Positions 18,007-27,500 of a DNA stretch of 64,000 nt are shown one piece after another. The notes under the pieces are model-generated. The model was not told the origin of the DNA and did no database searches. It saw only the letters and a program-made list of their open reading frames with translations. Numbering within the stretch: position 1 is the stretch's first letter; each line of letters starts with the position of its first letter. The position numbers were made by a program, and so were the translations under genes. Source of the DNA: Leyella lascolaii (GTDB lineage Bacteria; Bacteroidota; Bacteroidia; Bacteroidales; Bacteroidaceae). The stretch is from positions 497,234 to 561,233 of the forward strand of contig NZ_LT556036.1 in NCBI RefSeq assembly GCF_900079775.1. The letters run 5' to 3'.

Positions 18007-18466
18007 ATTAATAATGATAGGTAAAACTACCGATAAGTTATATATAAATGCAATCAATGATTATATAAGTCGTATAGGGCACTATAATAACTTCTCCGTT
18101 CAAATAATTCCGGGACTGAAAAATACAAAAAATTTAAGTCATGAACAGCAAAAGCAAAATGAAGGATACTTAATACAAAAGGAGTTGAGTCCTTCTGATA
18201 AAGTGATTCTTCTGGATGAGAACGGAAAAGAATTTAAGAGCGTAGAATTTGCCAGATGGTTGGAAAATAAACAACAGACAACGCAGAAACTTGTTTTTGT
18301 GATTGGTGGACCTTATGGGTTTTCTGACGATATATATAATAGAGCTGATGAAAAAATATCATTATCAAAGATGACATTCTCCCATCAAATGGTAAGGCTT
18401 ATATTTGTAGAACAGTTATATCGTGCATGCACCATTATTAAAGGCGAGTCGTACCACCATGAATGA
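17996..18466 (+). CDS. rlmH: 23S rRNA (pseudouridine1915-N3)-methyltransferase RlmH
   Basis: RlmH methylates pseudouridine 1915 of helix 69 in the 23S rRNA. The 156-residue protein is a small SPOUT fold of normal length. FVIGGPYGFSDDIYNRADEKISLSKMTFSHQMVRLIFVEQLYRA holds the trefoil-knot SAM site, and the end GESYHHE is the near-invariant YHH[EK] tail. The ATG at 17996 is preferred over an upstream GTG (17990) because it gives the family start MRIKLIMIGKT. It overlaps the DUF4491 gene by 11 bp. Confidence 0.96.
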   Translation: MRIKLIMIGKTTDKLYINAINDYISRIGHYNNFSVQIIPGLKNTKNLSHEQQKQNEGYLIQKELSPSDKVILLDENGKEFKSVEFARWLENKQQTTQKLVFVIGGPYGFSDDIYNRADEKISLSKMTFSHQMVRLIFVEQLYRACTIIKGESYHHE

Positions 18467-18475
18467 AATTCAATG

Positions 18476-18515
18476 AAAAAGCCTTTGGATGAAATATAAT
18501 ATCCAAAGGCTTTTT
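18476..18515. terminator. Bidirectional terminator between rlmH and nqrF
   Basis: Arms AAAAAGCCTTTGGAT (18476-18490) and ATCCAAAGGCTTTTT (18501-18515) are perfect complements with a 10-nt loop. A on one side and T on the other give a U tract in both directions, suited to the two converging genes. Confidence 0.9.
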
Positions 18516-18531
18516 CTTATAGAATAATTTA

Positions 18532-19800
18532 TTATCCTCCGAAATTGTCGTACATAATTGATTCAGGATCTACACCCAAGCTGTCAAGCATATTCACAAC
18601 AGCTTTGCTCATCGGTCCAGGACCACACATATAATATTCTATATCTTCGGGGGCTTCATGATTTTTCAAATACGTCTCATACATCACTTGATGAACAAAT
18701 CCGGCTGTATATTTGACACCTGCAGCATCTGCCGCCGGATCCGGTCTGTCCAATGCAAGATGAAAATGGAAGTTGGAGAATGTTTTTTCCAGTTCAAGAA
18801 AATCATTAAGATAAAAAACTTCATTCAATGCCCGTGCACCATAAAAATAATGCATTTCTCTGTCATGTGTAGCCAATGTTTTTGTCATATGCATTATTTG
18901 TGCTCTCAGAGGAGCCATTCCGGCTCCACCGCCTACCCATATCATTTCTTTCTTAGAATCAAAATGAGGATGGAATTCTCCGTAAGGTCCACTCATAAGA
19001 ACCTTATCTCCAGGCTTCAACGTGAATATATAAGAAGATGCGATACCTGGATTGACATCCATAAATCCGCTGCGATCAGGCTTGAATGGAGGTGTCGCAA
19101 TTCTTACGGTCAACATAAACACATCGCCTTCTGCCGGATAGTTTGCCATAGAATATGCCCTTATTGTCGGCTCCGGGTTTACACATTTCAATGAGAACAG
19201 TCCGAATTTTTCCCATGACGGCATATACTCATCACCTATCAAAGATTTATCAATGTCTTTGTCATATGACATTGAAAATGCCGGTATCTTTATTTGAGCA
19301 TAGGAACCTGGAATGAAGTCCATATGAGCACCTTCCGGTAATTTAACCTTAAATTCCTTAATAAAGGTAGCTACATTCTTATTTGAAATAACGGTACACT
19401 CATATTCTTTTACGCCAAGAACACTTTCATTTACTTTGATTTTCATATCATTCTTGACTTTTACCTGACATCCCAGGCGCCAATGGTCTTTCTGTTGTTT
19501 TCTGCTGAAATGGGAAACCTCAGAAGGAAGTATCTCCCCTCCTCCTTCCAATACCTGGCATTTGCATTGACCGCATGAACCCTTACCTCCACAAGCAGAT
19601 GACAGGTAAATGCCATTGTCTGAAAGGGTGTTTAATAACGTTGAACCTGAATTCACCTCAACGACTTTGTCATCATTGATTGTTATTTTAACCTTGCCCG
19701 ATGACACCAGAAATGTCTTTGCTACAAGCAAAATAATTACAAGTGAGAGAACAACGATTAGAAATACCCCTATACTTGCCAATATCATATTTATATCCAT
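18532..19800 (-). CDS. nqrF: Na+-translocating NADH:quinone reductase subunit F
   Basis: NqrF takes electrons from NADH and passes them through FAD and a [2Fe-2S] cluster into the sodium-pumping complex. The 422-residue protein has one N-terminal membrane helix, then a plant-type ferredoxin domain with CGGKGSCGQC (C-x5-C-x2-C) and a later Cys in RLGCQV. The FAD-binding segment RAYSMANYP, the NADH-binding GGGAGMAPLRAQ and the C-terminal DNFGG complete the family pattern. It is the last gene of the nqrABCDEF operon and shares a terminator with rlmH. Confidence 0.97.
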   Translation of the reverse strand: MDINMILASIGVFLIVVLSLVIILLVAKTFLVSSGKVKITINDDKVVEVNSGSTLLNTLSDNGIYLSSACGGKGSCGQCKCQVLEGGGEILPSEVSHFSRKQQKDHWRLGCQVKVKNDMKIKVNESVLGVKEYECTVISNKNVATFIKEFKVKLPEGAHMDFIPGSYAQIKIPAFSMSYDKDIDKSLIGDEYMPSWEKFGLFSLKCVNPEPTIRAYSMANYPAEGDVFMLTVRIATPPFKPDRSGFMDVNPGIASSYIFTLKPGDKVLMSGPYGEFHPHFDSKKEMIWVGGGAGMAPLRAQIMHMTKTLATHDREMHYFYGARALNEVFYLNDFLELEKTFSNFHFHLALDRPDPAADAAGVKYTAGFVHQVMYETYLKNHEAPEDIEYYMCGPGPMSKAVVNMLDSLGVDPESIMYDNFGG

Positions 19801-19811
19801 TGTAATTCAAT

Positions 19812-20438
19812 TTAAATGTTCAAACCTGAGAAACACATGAAGGCCATCGCCATCAAACCAACTACTATAAATGTTATACCTAATCCTCTCAGAGGAGCCG
19901 GCACATTTGAATATGCCATCTTTTCACGGACCGCAGCAAGCCCCACAATAGCAAGTAACCAACCTAAGCCAGACCCTAATGCATAAGATATTGCATCACC
20001 TATATTACCTATCATTTTAGGATCGCTCTCACTCAATGTTATCCTCTGTTGCATAAAAAGCGATGCTCCCATAATGGCACAGTTTACAGCAATCAGTGGA
20101 AGGAAAATACCTAAAGAAGCGTAAAGTGACGGACTGAAACGTTCCACAACCATTTCTACCAACTGTACAATTGCAGCAATAACAGCAATAAAAAGTATGA
20201 AACTCAAGAAACTTAAATCAACACCGTCAACAAGTGCATTTGCTGCAAGAACCTTTGTCTGCAAAAGGTAATTTACAGGTAAAGTCACTACTAAAACAAA
20301 TACGACAGCGATACCCAAGCCTAAGGCTGTCTTTACATTCTTTGAGACAGCCAGATATGAACACATTCCTAAAAAGAATGCAAATATCATATTATCCACA
20401 AATATAGAGCGGACGAATAAGCTAAATAAATGTTCCAT
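19812..20438 (-). CDS. nqrE: Na+-NQR subunit E
   Basis: The 208-residue integral membrane subunit has six predicted helices. It starts [33 protein letters not shown], in which the Cys after LGM is one of the pair that, with NqrD, holds the membrane iron centre. The later segment [15 protein letters not shown] contains the second conserved Cys. Length and order match NqrE. It lies 11 bp upstream of nqrF. Confidence 0.97.
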   Translation of the reverse strand: MEHLFSLFVRSIFVDNMIFAFFLGMCSYLAVSKNVKTALGLGIAVVFVLVVTLPVNYLLQTKVLAANALVDGVDLSFLSFILFIAVIAAIVQLVEMVVERFSPSLYASLGIFLPLIAVNCAIMGASLFMQQRITLSESDPKMIGNIGDAISYALGSGLGWLLAIVGLAAVREKMAYSNVPAPLRGLGITFIVVGLMAMAFMCFSGLNI

Positions 20439-20492
20439 TATAACTGGATATAATTATATATTAAACAAATTTTGATTTAAACAGCATCTGAA

Positions 20493-21131
20493 TTATTGAT
20501 TCTGTAATTCTTTATGATGTGCGCGTTGATACCATATGATACATGCACATATGATAAGTGCCATTGGCGGCATAAGCATGAGTCCGTTATTGATATAGCC
20601 AATGTCTTTTATGCAATCATAATTCAATATATTAAACCCTAATAATGTACCGGAGCCCAAAAGTTCACGAATAAATGCAACTATTATCAGTATTTTCGCA
20701 TATCCGAGTCCATTCCCAATTCCGTCAAGACATGACTCCCATGGTCCGTTCTGCATTGCAAATGCTTCAAGACGTCCCATCAGAATGCAATTTGTAATAA
20801 TCAGCCCGACATAAACAGAGAGCTGCACACTCACATCATATGCAAACGCCTTCAGTATTTCACTTACAATTGTAACCAATGCAGCAACTATAACAAGCTG
20901 GACTATAATACGAATTCTATTTGGAATTGTCTTACGCAACAGTGAAATAACAACATTGGAAAACATAGTTATTATGGTTACAGAAAGTCCCATTACTATG
21001 GCAGGTTCTAATTTGGCGGTTACAGCAAGAGCCGAACATATTCCCAGAACCTGAACTGTAACAGGGTTGTTTATCCCTAAAGGTGTAAATAAAACATCTT
21101 TATTCTTCTGTGATAATAAATGCTGTTTCAT
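20493..21131 (-). CDS. nqrD: Na+-NQR subunit D
   Basis: This 212-residue membrane subunit is paired with NqrE and homologous to RnfE. Visible family blocks are [17 protein letters not shown] (with the conserved Cys), [34 protein letters not shown] and [12 protein letters not shown]. It has about six membrane helices. It lies 54 bp upstream of nqrE and 9 bp downstream of nqrC. Confidence 0.97.
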   Translation of the reverse strand: MKQHLLSQKNKDVLFTPLGINNPVTVQVLGICSALAVTAKLEPAIVMGLSVTIITMFSNVVISLLRKTIPNRIRIIVQLVIVAALVTIVSEILKAFAYDVSVQLSVYVGLIITNCILMGRLEAFAMQNGPWESCLDGIGNGLGYAKILIIVAFIRELLGSGTLLGFNILNYDCIKDIGYINNGLMLMPPMALIICACIIWYQRAHHKELQNQ

Positions 21132-21140
21132 ATCTCCTTT

Positions 21141-21818
21141 TTACTTTTTTGTTAAAAAATTCTTATAATTACTCAAACAGTTTTTTAACATCAGATTCAC
21201 ACCGTCTGATGTGATTGTTCCACCGGAAATACCATCAACCTGACATTCCGGATTCTCAACCTTGCCATTTTTCACCACGCCCAATACTATTTGACCGTTA
21301 TCTACAGCCTTCTTGCCAGAGAAAAGAGTCTGAAAGTGTTCTGTTGCAATTTCTGCACCAAGTCCAGGCGTTTCACTCGCATGTGAGAAATAAACTCCAT
21401 AGACAGTATTTTTATCACTGTTTAGTGCGACGTATCCCCATATTGCACCCCACAGTCCTGTACCATAAACAGGGAATACATATTTAGTGTCTCCATCTTT
21501 TTCTGCAACAAATACATGAAAACGCTTATTTGTCTTCACTTCTTTCTCATATGCTGTAGAAAAACCATCTTGATTTTCTGTCAATGTTCCGTCAGCCTGC
21601 ATTAGCATATCTTGTTTTACATATTTCTTATATGTATTCTCAACATCTTCTACATTTCTAACGTTAAGTGCGGAAAGAATCTGCTTCTTTGTATCAAACT
21701 CAACATTCCTGTTCTGTCTGTCACGTAAAGAAGAACTTACAAATGCAAGCATAAATGCGACAATAACAACCATCACTGCCGCGTATATGATTGTATAACT
21801 ATTACTATTTGTCTTCAT
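21141..21818 (-). CDS. nqrC: Na+-NQR subunit C (covalent FMN)
   Basis: NqrC carries FMN bound through a phosphodiester to a threonine. In this 225-residue protein the attachment motif reads SGGTITS (Thr near residue 201), close to the usual SGATxT. One membrane helix (residues 9-27) anchors the soluble domain. VYFSHASETPGLGAEIATEHFQ is a second family block. The order nqrC-nqrD with a 9-bp gap is standard. Confidence 0.96.
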   Translation of the reverse strand: MKTNSNSYTIIYAAVMVVIVAFMLAFVSSSLRDRQNRNVEFDTKKQILSALNVRNVEDVENTYKKYVKQDMLMQADGTLTENQDGFSTAYEKEVKTNKRFHVFVAEKDGDTKYVFPVYGTGLWGAIWGYVALNSDKNTVYGVYFSHASETPGLGAEIATEHFQTLFSGKKAVDNGQIVLGVVKNGKVENPECQVDGISGGTITSDGVNLMLKNCLSNYKNFLTKK

Positions 21819-21834
21819 TGATATCTTACTTTAA

Positions 21835-23013
21835 TTATTTTGAACAAATGGCACGTTTCTCACGATGTTTGATGTTTTGCTGCACCACAAAATAATCAAT
21901 CAAAGGAGCAAATATATTCATTAATAAAATTGCCAACATCATGCCCTCTGGATAACCGGTATTGAGGACTCGGATAATTATTGCCATCATTCCAATCAAT
22001 AATCCATATATGTATTTCCCTGTTTCCGTACGTGCTGCTGTTACTGGATCTGTTGCCATGAATACAGCACCAAAACAAAATCCCCCAAGAACAAGATGTT
22101 CATACCAAGGCATGTGTGCCATAGATGTATCCGGACCTACTGTGTTAAATATGAAAGCCATCAATGCTCCACCAACAAAAACTGAAGACATTATTTTCCA
22201 GCTGGCTATTCCTGTCCATATTAACAATATAGCACCTATAGCTATTGCAATGACACTTGTCTCACCAATGGAGCCGGGAATCAGACCGTAAATCATATCC
22301 ATGGAAAAATCAGGAACGACTCCGGTAGTTGCCGTAGACCCAAGTGGTGTGGCGACGGTAAGACCATCAATCTGCTGACCTATTCCTAACATAGAATCAC
22401 CAGATACCCACACTGCATCACCTGACATTTTTGTAGGGTATCCAAAAAACATAAATATACGTGCTGCAAGTGCAACATTAAATATATTCATTCCAGTTCC
22501 ACCAAATACCTCTTTTACAAATATTACAGAGAAAGCAACAGCTATCGCAAGAATCCATAGTGGGCAGTCAACAGGAATTATCATTGGAATAAGTATTCCG
22601 GAAACAAGAAATCCTTCCTGTATTTCTTCTTTTTTCCATTGAGCAACTATGAATTCTATACCCAAACCAACAATGTATGATACAAGTATTTTGGGTAATA
22701 CCGCCATTAGACCATAAACAAATATTTGAAAGAATGACGCAGATAGAAGAGCGTCTGAACCAATCGCCTTGAAATGCTGATAGCCAACATTATACATACC
22801 AAACAACAACGCCGGCATAAGTGATATAACAACAATAGACATAATTCTTTTGCTGTCTATTGCATCATGAATCATCGCTCCACTTTTAGATGTAGTATTT
22901 GGAACATATAAAAATGTCTCAAATCCATCAAAGACAGATCTAAACGCGTGCAACTTACCTCCTTCTTCAAAATTTGGCTTTATCCTATTTAGATAATTTC
23001 TTAAAGCTTTCAT
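21835..23013 (-). CDS. nqrB: Na+-NQR subunit B (covalent FMN, sodium channel)
   Basis: The 392-residue subunit has about ten membrane helices and forms the sodium path. The FMN-bearing loop appears as DGLTVATPLG, with a Thr in the expected place, where many homologues read SGAT. GGTGMNIFNVALAARIFMFFGYP and GGFCFGAVFMATDPVTAARTETGKYIYG are conserved blocks. The N-terminal FEEGGKLHAFRSVFDGFETFLYVP is typical. It lies between nqrA and nqrC with gaps of 20 and 16 bp. Confidence 0.96.
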   Translation of the reverse strand: MKALRNYLNRIKPNFEEGGKLHAFRSVFDGFETFLYVPNTTSKSGAMIHDAIDSKRIMSIVVISLMPALLFGMYNVGYQHFKAIGSDALLSASFFQIFVYGLMAVLPKILVSYIVGLGIEFIVAQWKKEEIQEGFLVSGILIPMIIPVDCPLWILAIAVAFSVIFVKEVFGGTGMNIFNVALAARIFMFFGYPTKMSGDAVWVSGDSMLGIGQQIDGLTVATPLGSTATTGVVPDFSMDMIYGLIPGSIGETSVIAIAIGAILLIWTGIASWKIMSSVFVGGALMAFIFNTVGPDTSMAHMPWYEHLVLGGFCFGAVFMATDPVTAARTETGKYIYGLLIGMMAIIIRVLNTGYPEGMMLAILLMNIFAPLIDYFVVQQNIKHREKRAICSK

Positions 23014-23033
23014 TTTATATATTTTTTATTATA

Positions 23034-24383
23034 CTACTCCATTTCCTTACGCAATGAGTCTAAACCTTTTCTGACTATCTGCTGTAATTCCAACTTTGAG
23101 GAATCCACAAATTCTGCCACAGCAAAATCTTCCGGAGAAACTTCATAAATGCCAAGAGCTTCCATTTTGTCAATATCTCCGCAGAGTATTGCTTTTATGA
23201 GATACTCAGGATATATGTTCATTGGAAAGACCTTATCGTACTCACCGCTCATAATCATGTTACGTTTTCCTCCTTTTATGCGGGCATCCAGGACATACTC
23301 TTTTTTCTTTCCCAAAAGCCATGAGAAATAACTATGATTAACTGAAAAGTCGTTGATACGCGGCATAATCCATCCAAACATTTCATTGACGTCATCACCC
23401 TCTGGTATCGCTGTTATTTCAGAAACGTGTGCTCCAAGATAGTCATCAGTGCTACTTTTCCTGCCTACGAGAGGATTACCGTTTATTATCCTGACATGAG
23501 CATTATTCTTTAATTGTCCTTCCAGAATCGATGAAAGCTTTTGTCCCACTTTAACATCAGCGTATGCAGGATTGTTGATTTCGCTACCGGCAATCGCAAT
23601 TGTATGTGTGAGATCCACTTTGCCTTTATTAAAAAGACGACCGAAAAAAATAACAGATGTAGGATCTACAGTCCATACAATATCGCCTTTATTGATTGGT
23701 GATATATGATTTATTTGGACTCCAACGTTGCCGGCTGGGCACGGACCGTCAAACACATTAATATCCACGTTCTGAGCATTTCTGAGTGCTTCTGACGATT
23801 GGTTTACTCCGACACCAAGATATGTTTTTGCTATTTTGGACAAGGCTGTCAGTCCCGTCTGGAAATCTTCTTCATTCCCTTCAAGTTCATACTCGAAATC
23901 GGCAGCAAGAGGCATATCTCTAAATGCACTGACGAAAATCGCCTTGGGTTTGGTTGTTGGAACCGCTGATATCGCATAAGGTAACTTGTTGATATAGCCA
24001 AATAGTCCGGCTTCAATCAGTGCGGTTATAACATCCGAACCGTCAAGAGATGATACATTCTTGCAACCATAGTCCGTATATACCTGTTCGTCGTCTGCAT
24101 TTATTTTTACCCATAATATTTTTCTACGCTCTCCACGTACAATTGCTGACACCATGCCACTTACAGGTGAGGCGAATCTAACTTCCGGACAATTCTTATT
24201 GACAAATAAAGCATCTCCAGCCTTGACATGATCACCTTCATGAACAATCATTTTAGGTGTAACACCGACAAAATAATCAGGAACAAGCCCAAATTCAGTA
24301 CATTTGCCGACACGTACTTTCTGTCTGACAGCTTTTCCTTTCAAATTAATGTCTAAGCCCTTTCGTAACTTAATCACATTCAT
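23034..24383 (-). CDS. nqrA: Na+-NQR subunit A
   Basis: NqrA is the soluble subunit on the cytoplasmic face and is implicated in ubiquinone or menaquinone binding. The 449-residue protein starts MNVIKLRKGLDINLKGKA, the usual NqrA opening. PKMIVHEGDHVKAGDALFVNKNCPEVRFASPVSGMVSAIVRGERR is the barrel-sandwich segment shared with RnfC, but the ferredoxin cysteines of RnfC are absent, as expected for NqrA. As first gene of the operon it has its own promoter, divergent from that of tamB. Confidence 0.97.
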   Translation of the reverse strand: MNVIKLRKGLDINLKGKAVRQKVRVGKCTEFGLVPDYFVGVTPKMIVHEGDHVKAGDALFVNKNCPEVRFASPVSGMVSAIVRGERRKILWVKINADDEQVYTDYGCKNVSSLDGSDVITALIEAGLFGYINKLPYAISAVPTTKPKAIFVSAFRDMPLAADFEYELEGNEEDFQTGLTALSKIAKTYLGVGVNQSSEALRNAQNVDINVFDGPCPAGNVGVQINHISPINKGDIVWTVDPTSVIFFGRLFNKGKVDLTHTIAIAGSEINNPAYADVKVGQKLSSILEGQLKNNAHVRIINGNPLVGRKSSTDDYLGAHVSEITAIPEGDDVNEMFGWIMPRINDFSVNHSYFSWLLGKKKEYVLDARIKGGKRNMIMSGEYDKVFPMNIYPEYLIKAILCGDIDKMEALGIYEVSPEDFAVAEFVDSSKLELQQIVRKGLDSLRKEME

Positions 24384-24471
24384 AATATATTGTTATTTGT
24401 ATAAAGATTATCTTAAAATTGATTGTGAAATATGCCTTTTTAACTTATTTTTTCACTATGACGCAATCGAT

Positions 24472-24501
24472 GCAAAATTAACAAAAATAAGTCATAACAA
24501 A
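24472..24501 (-). promoter_or_regulatory. Promoter of the nqrABCDEF operon
   Basis: On the minus strand the -7 box is TAATTTTGC (24472-24480) and a TTTG at 24498-24501 lies 17 bp upstream as the -33 element. The leader to the nqrA ATG is about 80 nt. Confidence 0.65.
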
Positions 24502-24521
24502 AAGAAAAAGGATTCTTTTAT

Positions 24522-24552
24522 TTTGTACAGAAAGAAAAATGATGTAATTTTG
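24522..24552 (+). promoter_or_regulatory. Promoter of tamB
   Basis: TTTG (24522-24525), 19 bp, TAATTTTG (24545-24552): a near-ideal Bacteroidetes promoter. It lies 20 bp before the TTG start of tamB and back to back with the nqr promoter. Confidence 0.75.
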
Positions 24553-24572
24553 AAATCTCTTATTAATATTGA

Positions 24573-27500
24573 TTGATTATCAGCGTGCTAAAACGGCTAA
24601 TACACACCACTGTATGGACAATTATTAGTCTGTACATCATTATTGTAATACTTTTACACATACCTACCATTCAAGGACATATCGGTTCTTGGACGGCAGA
24701 TGCCTTGTCAAAAAAGATTGGAACAAAAGTATCAATTGGTCGTATAGATCTTGGCTTTATAAATAGACTTATTATTGATGATATCTGTATACTTGACCAA
24801 AAGAATAAAAATTTATTAAAGGCATCAAGAGCATCAATAAAAATAAATTTCATCCCACTTTTGGAGAAGCGTATATCCATTTCATCTGTACAGATATTCG
24901 GAATGGATGCAAATTTGTACAAGGAGTCCAATATGTCAAAAACCAATTTTCAGTTTGTATTAGACTCTCTTTCAAATAAAAATAAAAACAACAGCAGCTC
25001 TATTGATTTGCAGATCAATTCAATTGTAATTAGACATGGCTCAATTAAATATAGATGTATGTCTGAAAAAATAAAGACCAATACTTTTTCATTAAATAAC
25101 ATCAATCTAAAACACATAAGCGGACATATTATACTTGATAAACTTAGCAATGATTCTTTAGACGTTAAAGTAAAAAGACTGTCTTTTGAAGAACATTCTG
25201 GTCTTATATTAAAAAAATTATCTTTTAAACTTTCAGCAAGCAAGAATAATTTTAAATTAGATAATCTCAATGTAGAGATGCCGGCATCAAAACTGCATGT
25301 AGATTCAATTGATGCTGCGTATATATTAGAAAAGAACAGACTGAATTTTTCATCAATAACATTCAGAGGAAGTTTGTCTGATTCATATCTTACGCCATCA
25401 GACATCGCGTTCTGCCAACCTTTGCTTAAAGACATCAATAATAAAATATATTTTAATGCAAATTTGTATGGACGTGAAGGCAACATCTATGTAACTCGTC
25501 TAAGAATTCATGAAAAAGAAAATCTTTTTAATTTAAAATCTGATTTGCATTTTAAGAAAAATGCATCAGATTTTAATTGGTCAATTAATAAATTCGCATT
25601 AGAAACAAATGGTAAAAACATAAAGACATTATTAAATAATATTCCTGAGGTAAAAATACCAGAAATAATTTTCAGGCTGGGTAATATAGAAATTACCGGA
25701 ATGTCTCACAGCGTTAATGATGACATGACCGTTTCCGGAGTCATACAAACAGACTTAGGTGCTACAGATATTGACATTACAAAAAGAAGAAAAACAACAA
25801 GCGGGATAATCAATGCAAGAAACATAGATGTCAAGACTTTGACTGACAACGGCAAGTTTGGTTTTGTAAATGCTCAAATAGAATTCAACACCTCTTCGTC
25901 ATCAAAAATTAATCTGAGCGGAAACATATCTTCTTTTGATTACAACCGATATACGTATCATAAATTAATGGTAGACGGTACCTACGATAATGGGAATATC
26001 GAGGGAAAATTAGCTCTTAATGATCCGAATGCGCAGATAAATTTGGCAGGAAATGTGAACGTGAAAAATAGTATTAAAATACAGAATTTAAATGCAAATA
26101 TAAAAGACTTCTCACCTTCGGCTTTAAATCTATCTGACAAATGGCCACAGACAAAATTCAGTATGAAACTAACAGCTGATATAGAGGGTAATGACATTTC
26201 AGATATTATAGGCCAGCTGCGTATATCAAATTTTTCTATGGTATCTCCGCAAACTGAATACAAAATAGACTCTCTATATATAAATGCAGAAGGTATTGGT
26301 AATAAAAGACGGGTTATTGCTAACAGTGACTTCTGTAATATTGATATGTTTGGAAATATCAATTATATTACTATTCCTCAGAGTATTATCGGATTAATTC
26401 ATAGTAAACTTCCTACAATGCCGTGGTATACTGGCATAAAGGCACAGCGAAATAATGATTTTACAATTAATGCGACAATAAGAAACTCTAAATGGATGAG
26501 TGCTCTATTAGGAATACCTATAGAACTCTATGAGCCGGTGACGCTAAACGGTGAATTAAGCGATAAAAATAATGCCTTACGCATTGATTGTCAAATGCCG
26601 TCATTTGCTTATAACTCAGTTAAATATAAAGATGCAACGCTAAGGGTAAGTACAATCGGTGACATAATGAATACGTATGCCGGAATAAAAAAAATATCCG
26701 ACAAAGGGAAATTATTCTCATATAGAGTAAAGGCTACTGCAGGCGGTAATGAACTTGACACTGAAATCAGTATAAACGAAAACGAAAATCACCCCTTAAA
26801 AGGGACAATAAATGCAAACACATTCTTTTATAAAAATGCAGAAGGACATGCCACCGCAAATATAAATATAAAAGAATCCAACATTAATATTGATGACACA
26901 ATTTGGCATGTAAAACCATCAAATATCATATACAACAAAAACTATTTGGAAATCAATAATTTCTCTGTAGAACACAGCAAGCAGCATGTCTCTGTAACAG
27001 GTAAAGCAACTAAAAATCAATCCGATTCTATCCGCATTGATTTCAAGGATATAAATATAAATTATATTCTTGATATGGTTAATTTTCATTCGGTGGAATT
27101 TGACGGATTTGCAACAGGAAAAGCTTACTTAAAAGACTTGTCTGGGAAAAATCCTTATTTATTTGCAGATTTAACTGTAAATAACTTCCTATTTGAGAAA
27201 GGAAGGATGGGAACTCTTAAGGCAAAAGCAATGTTTAATAATACAGAAAAACAGATAGACATAAACGCCGTGGCGACAGACGGACAGAAACGTAAGACAT
27301 CCATATTAGGATATGTGTCTCCTCAGAAAAATTATATTGATTTGAATATCAATGCACATAATACAAGGCTTGAATTTATGGAAAGTTTCTGCAGCAGTTT
27401 CATGCATGATGTCGATGCACGGGCAAATGGCTCTGTAAGGCTCTCCGGTTCACTCGATAATATAAACCTTACAGGTATGCTTGTTGCAGACGGAACGCTG

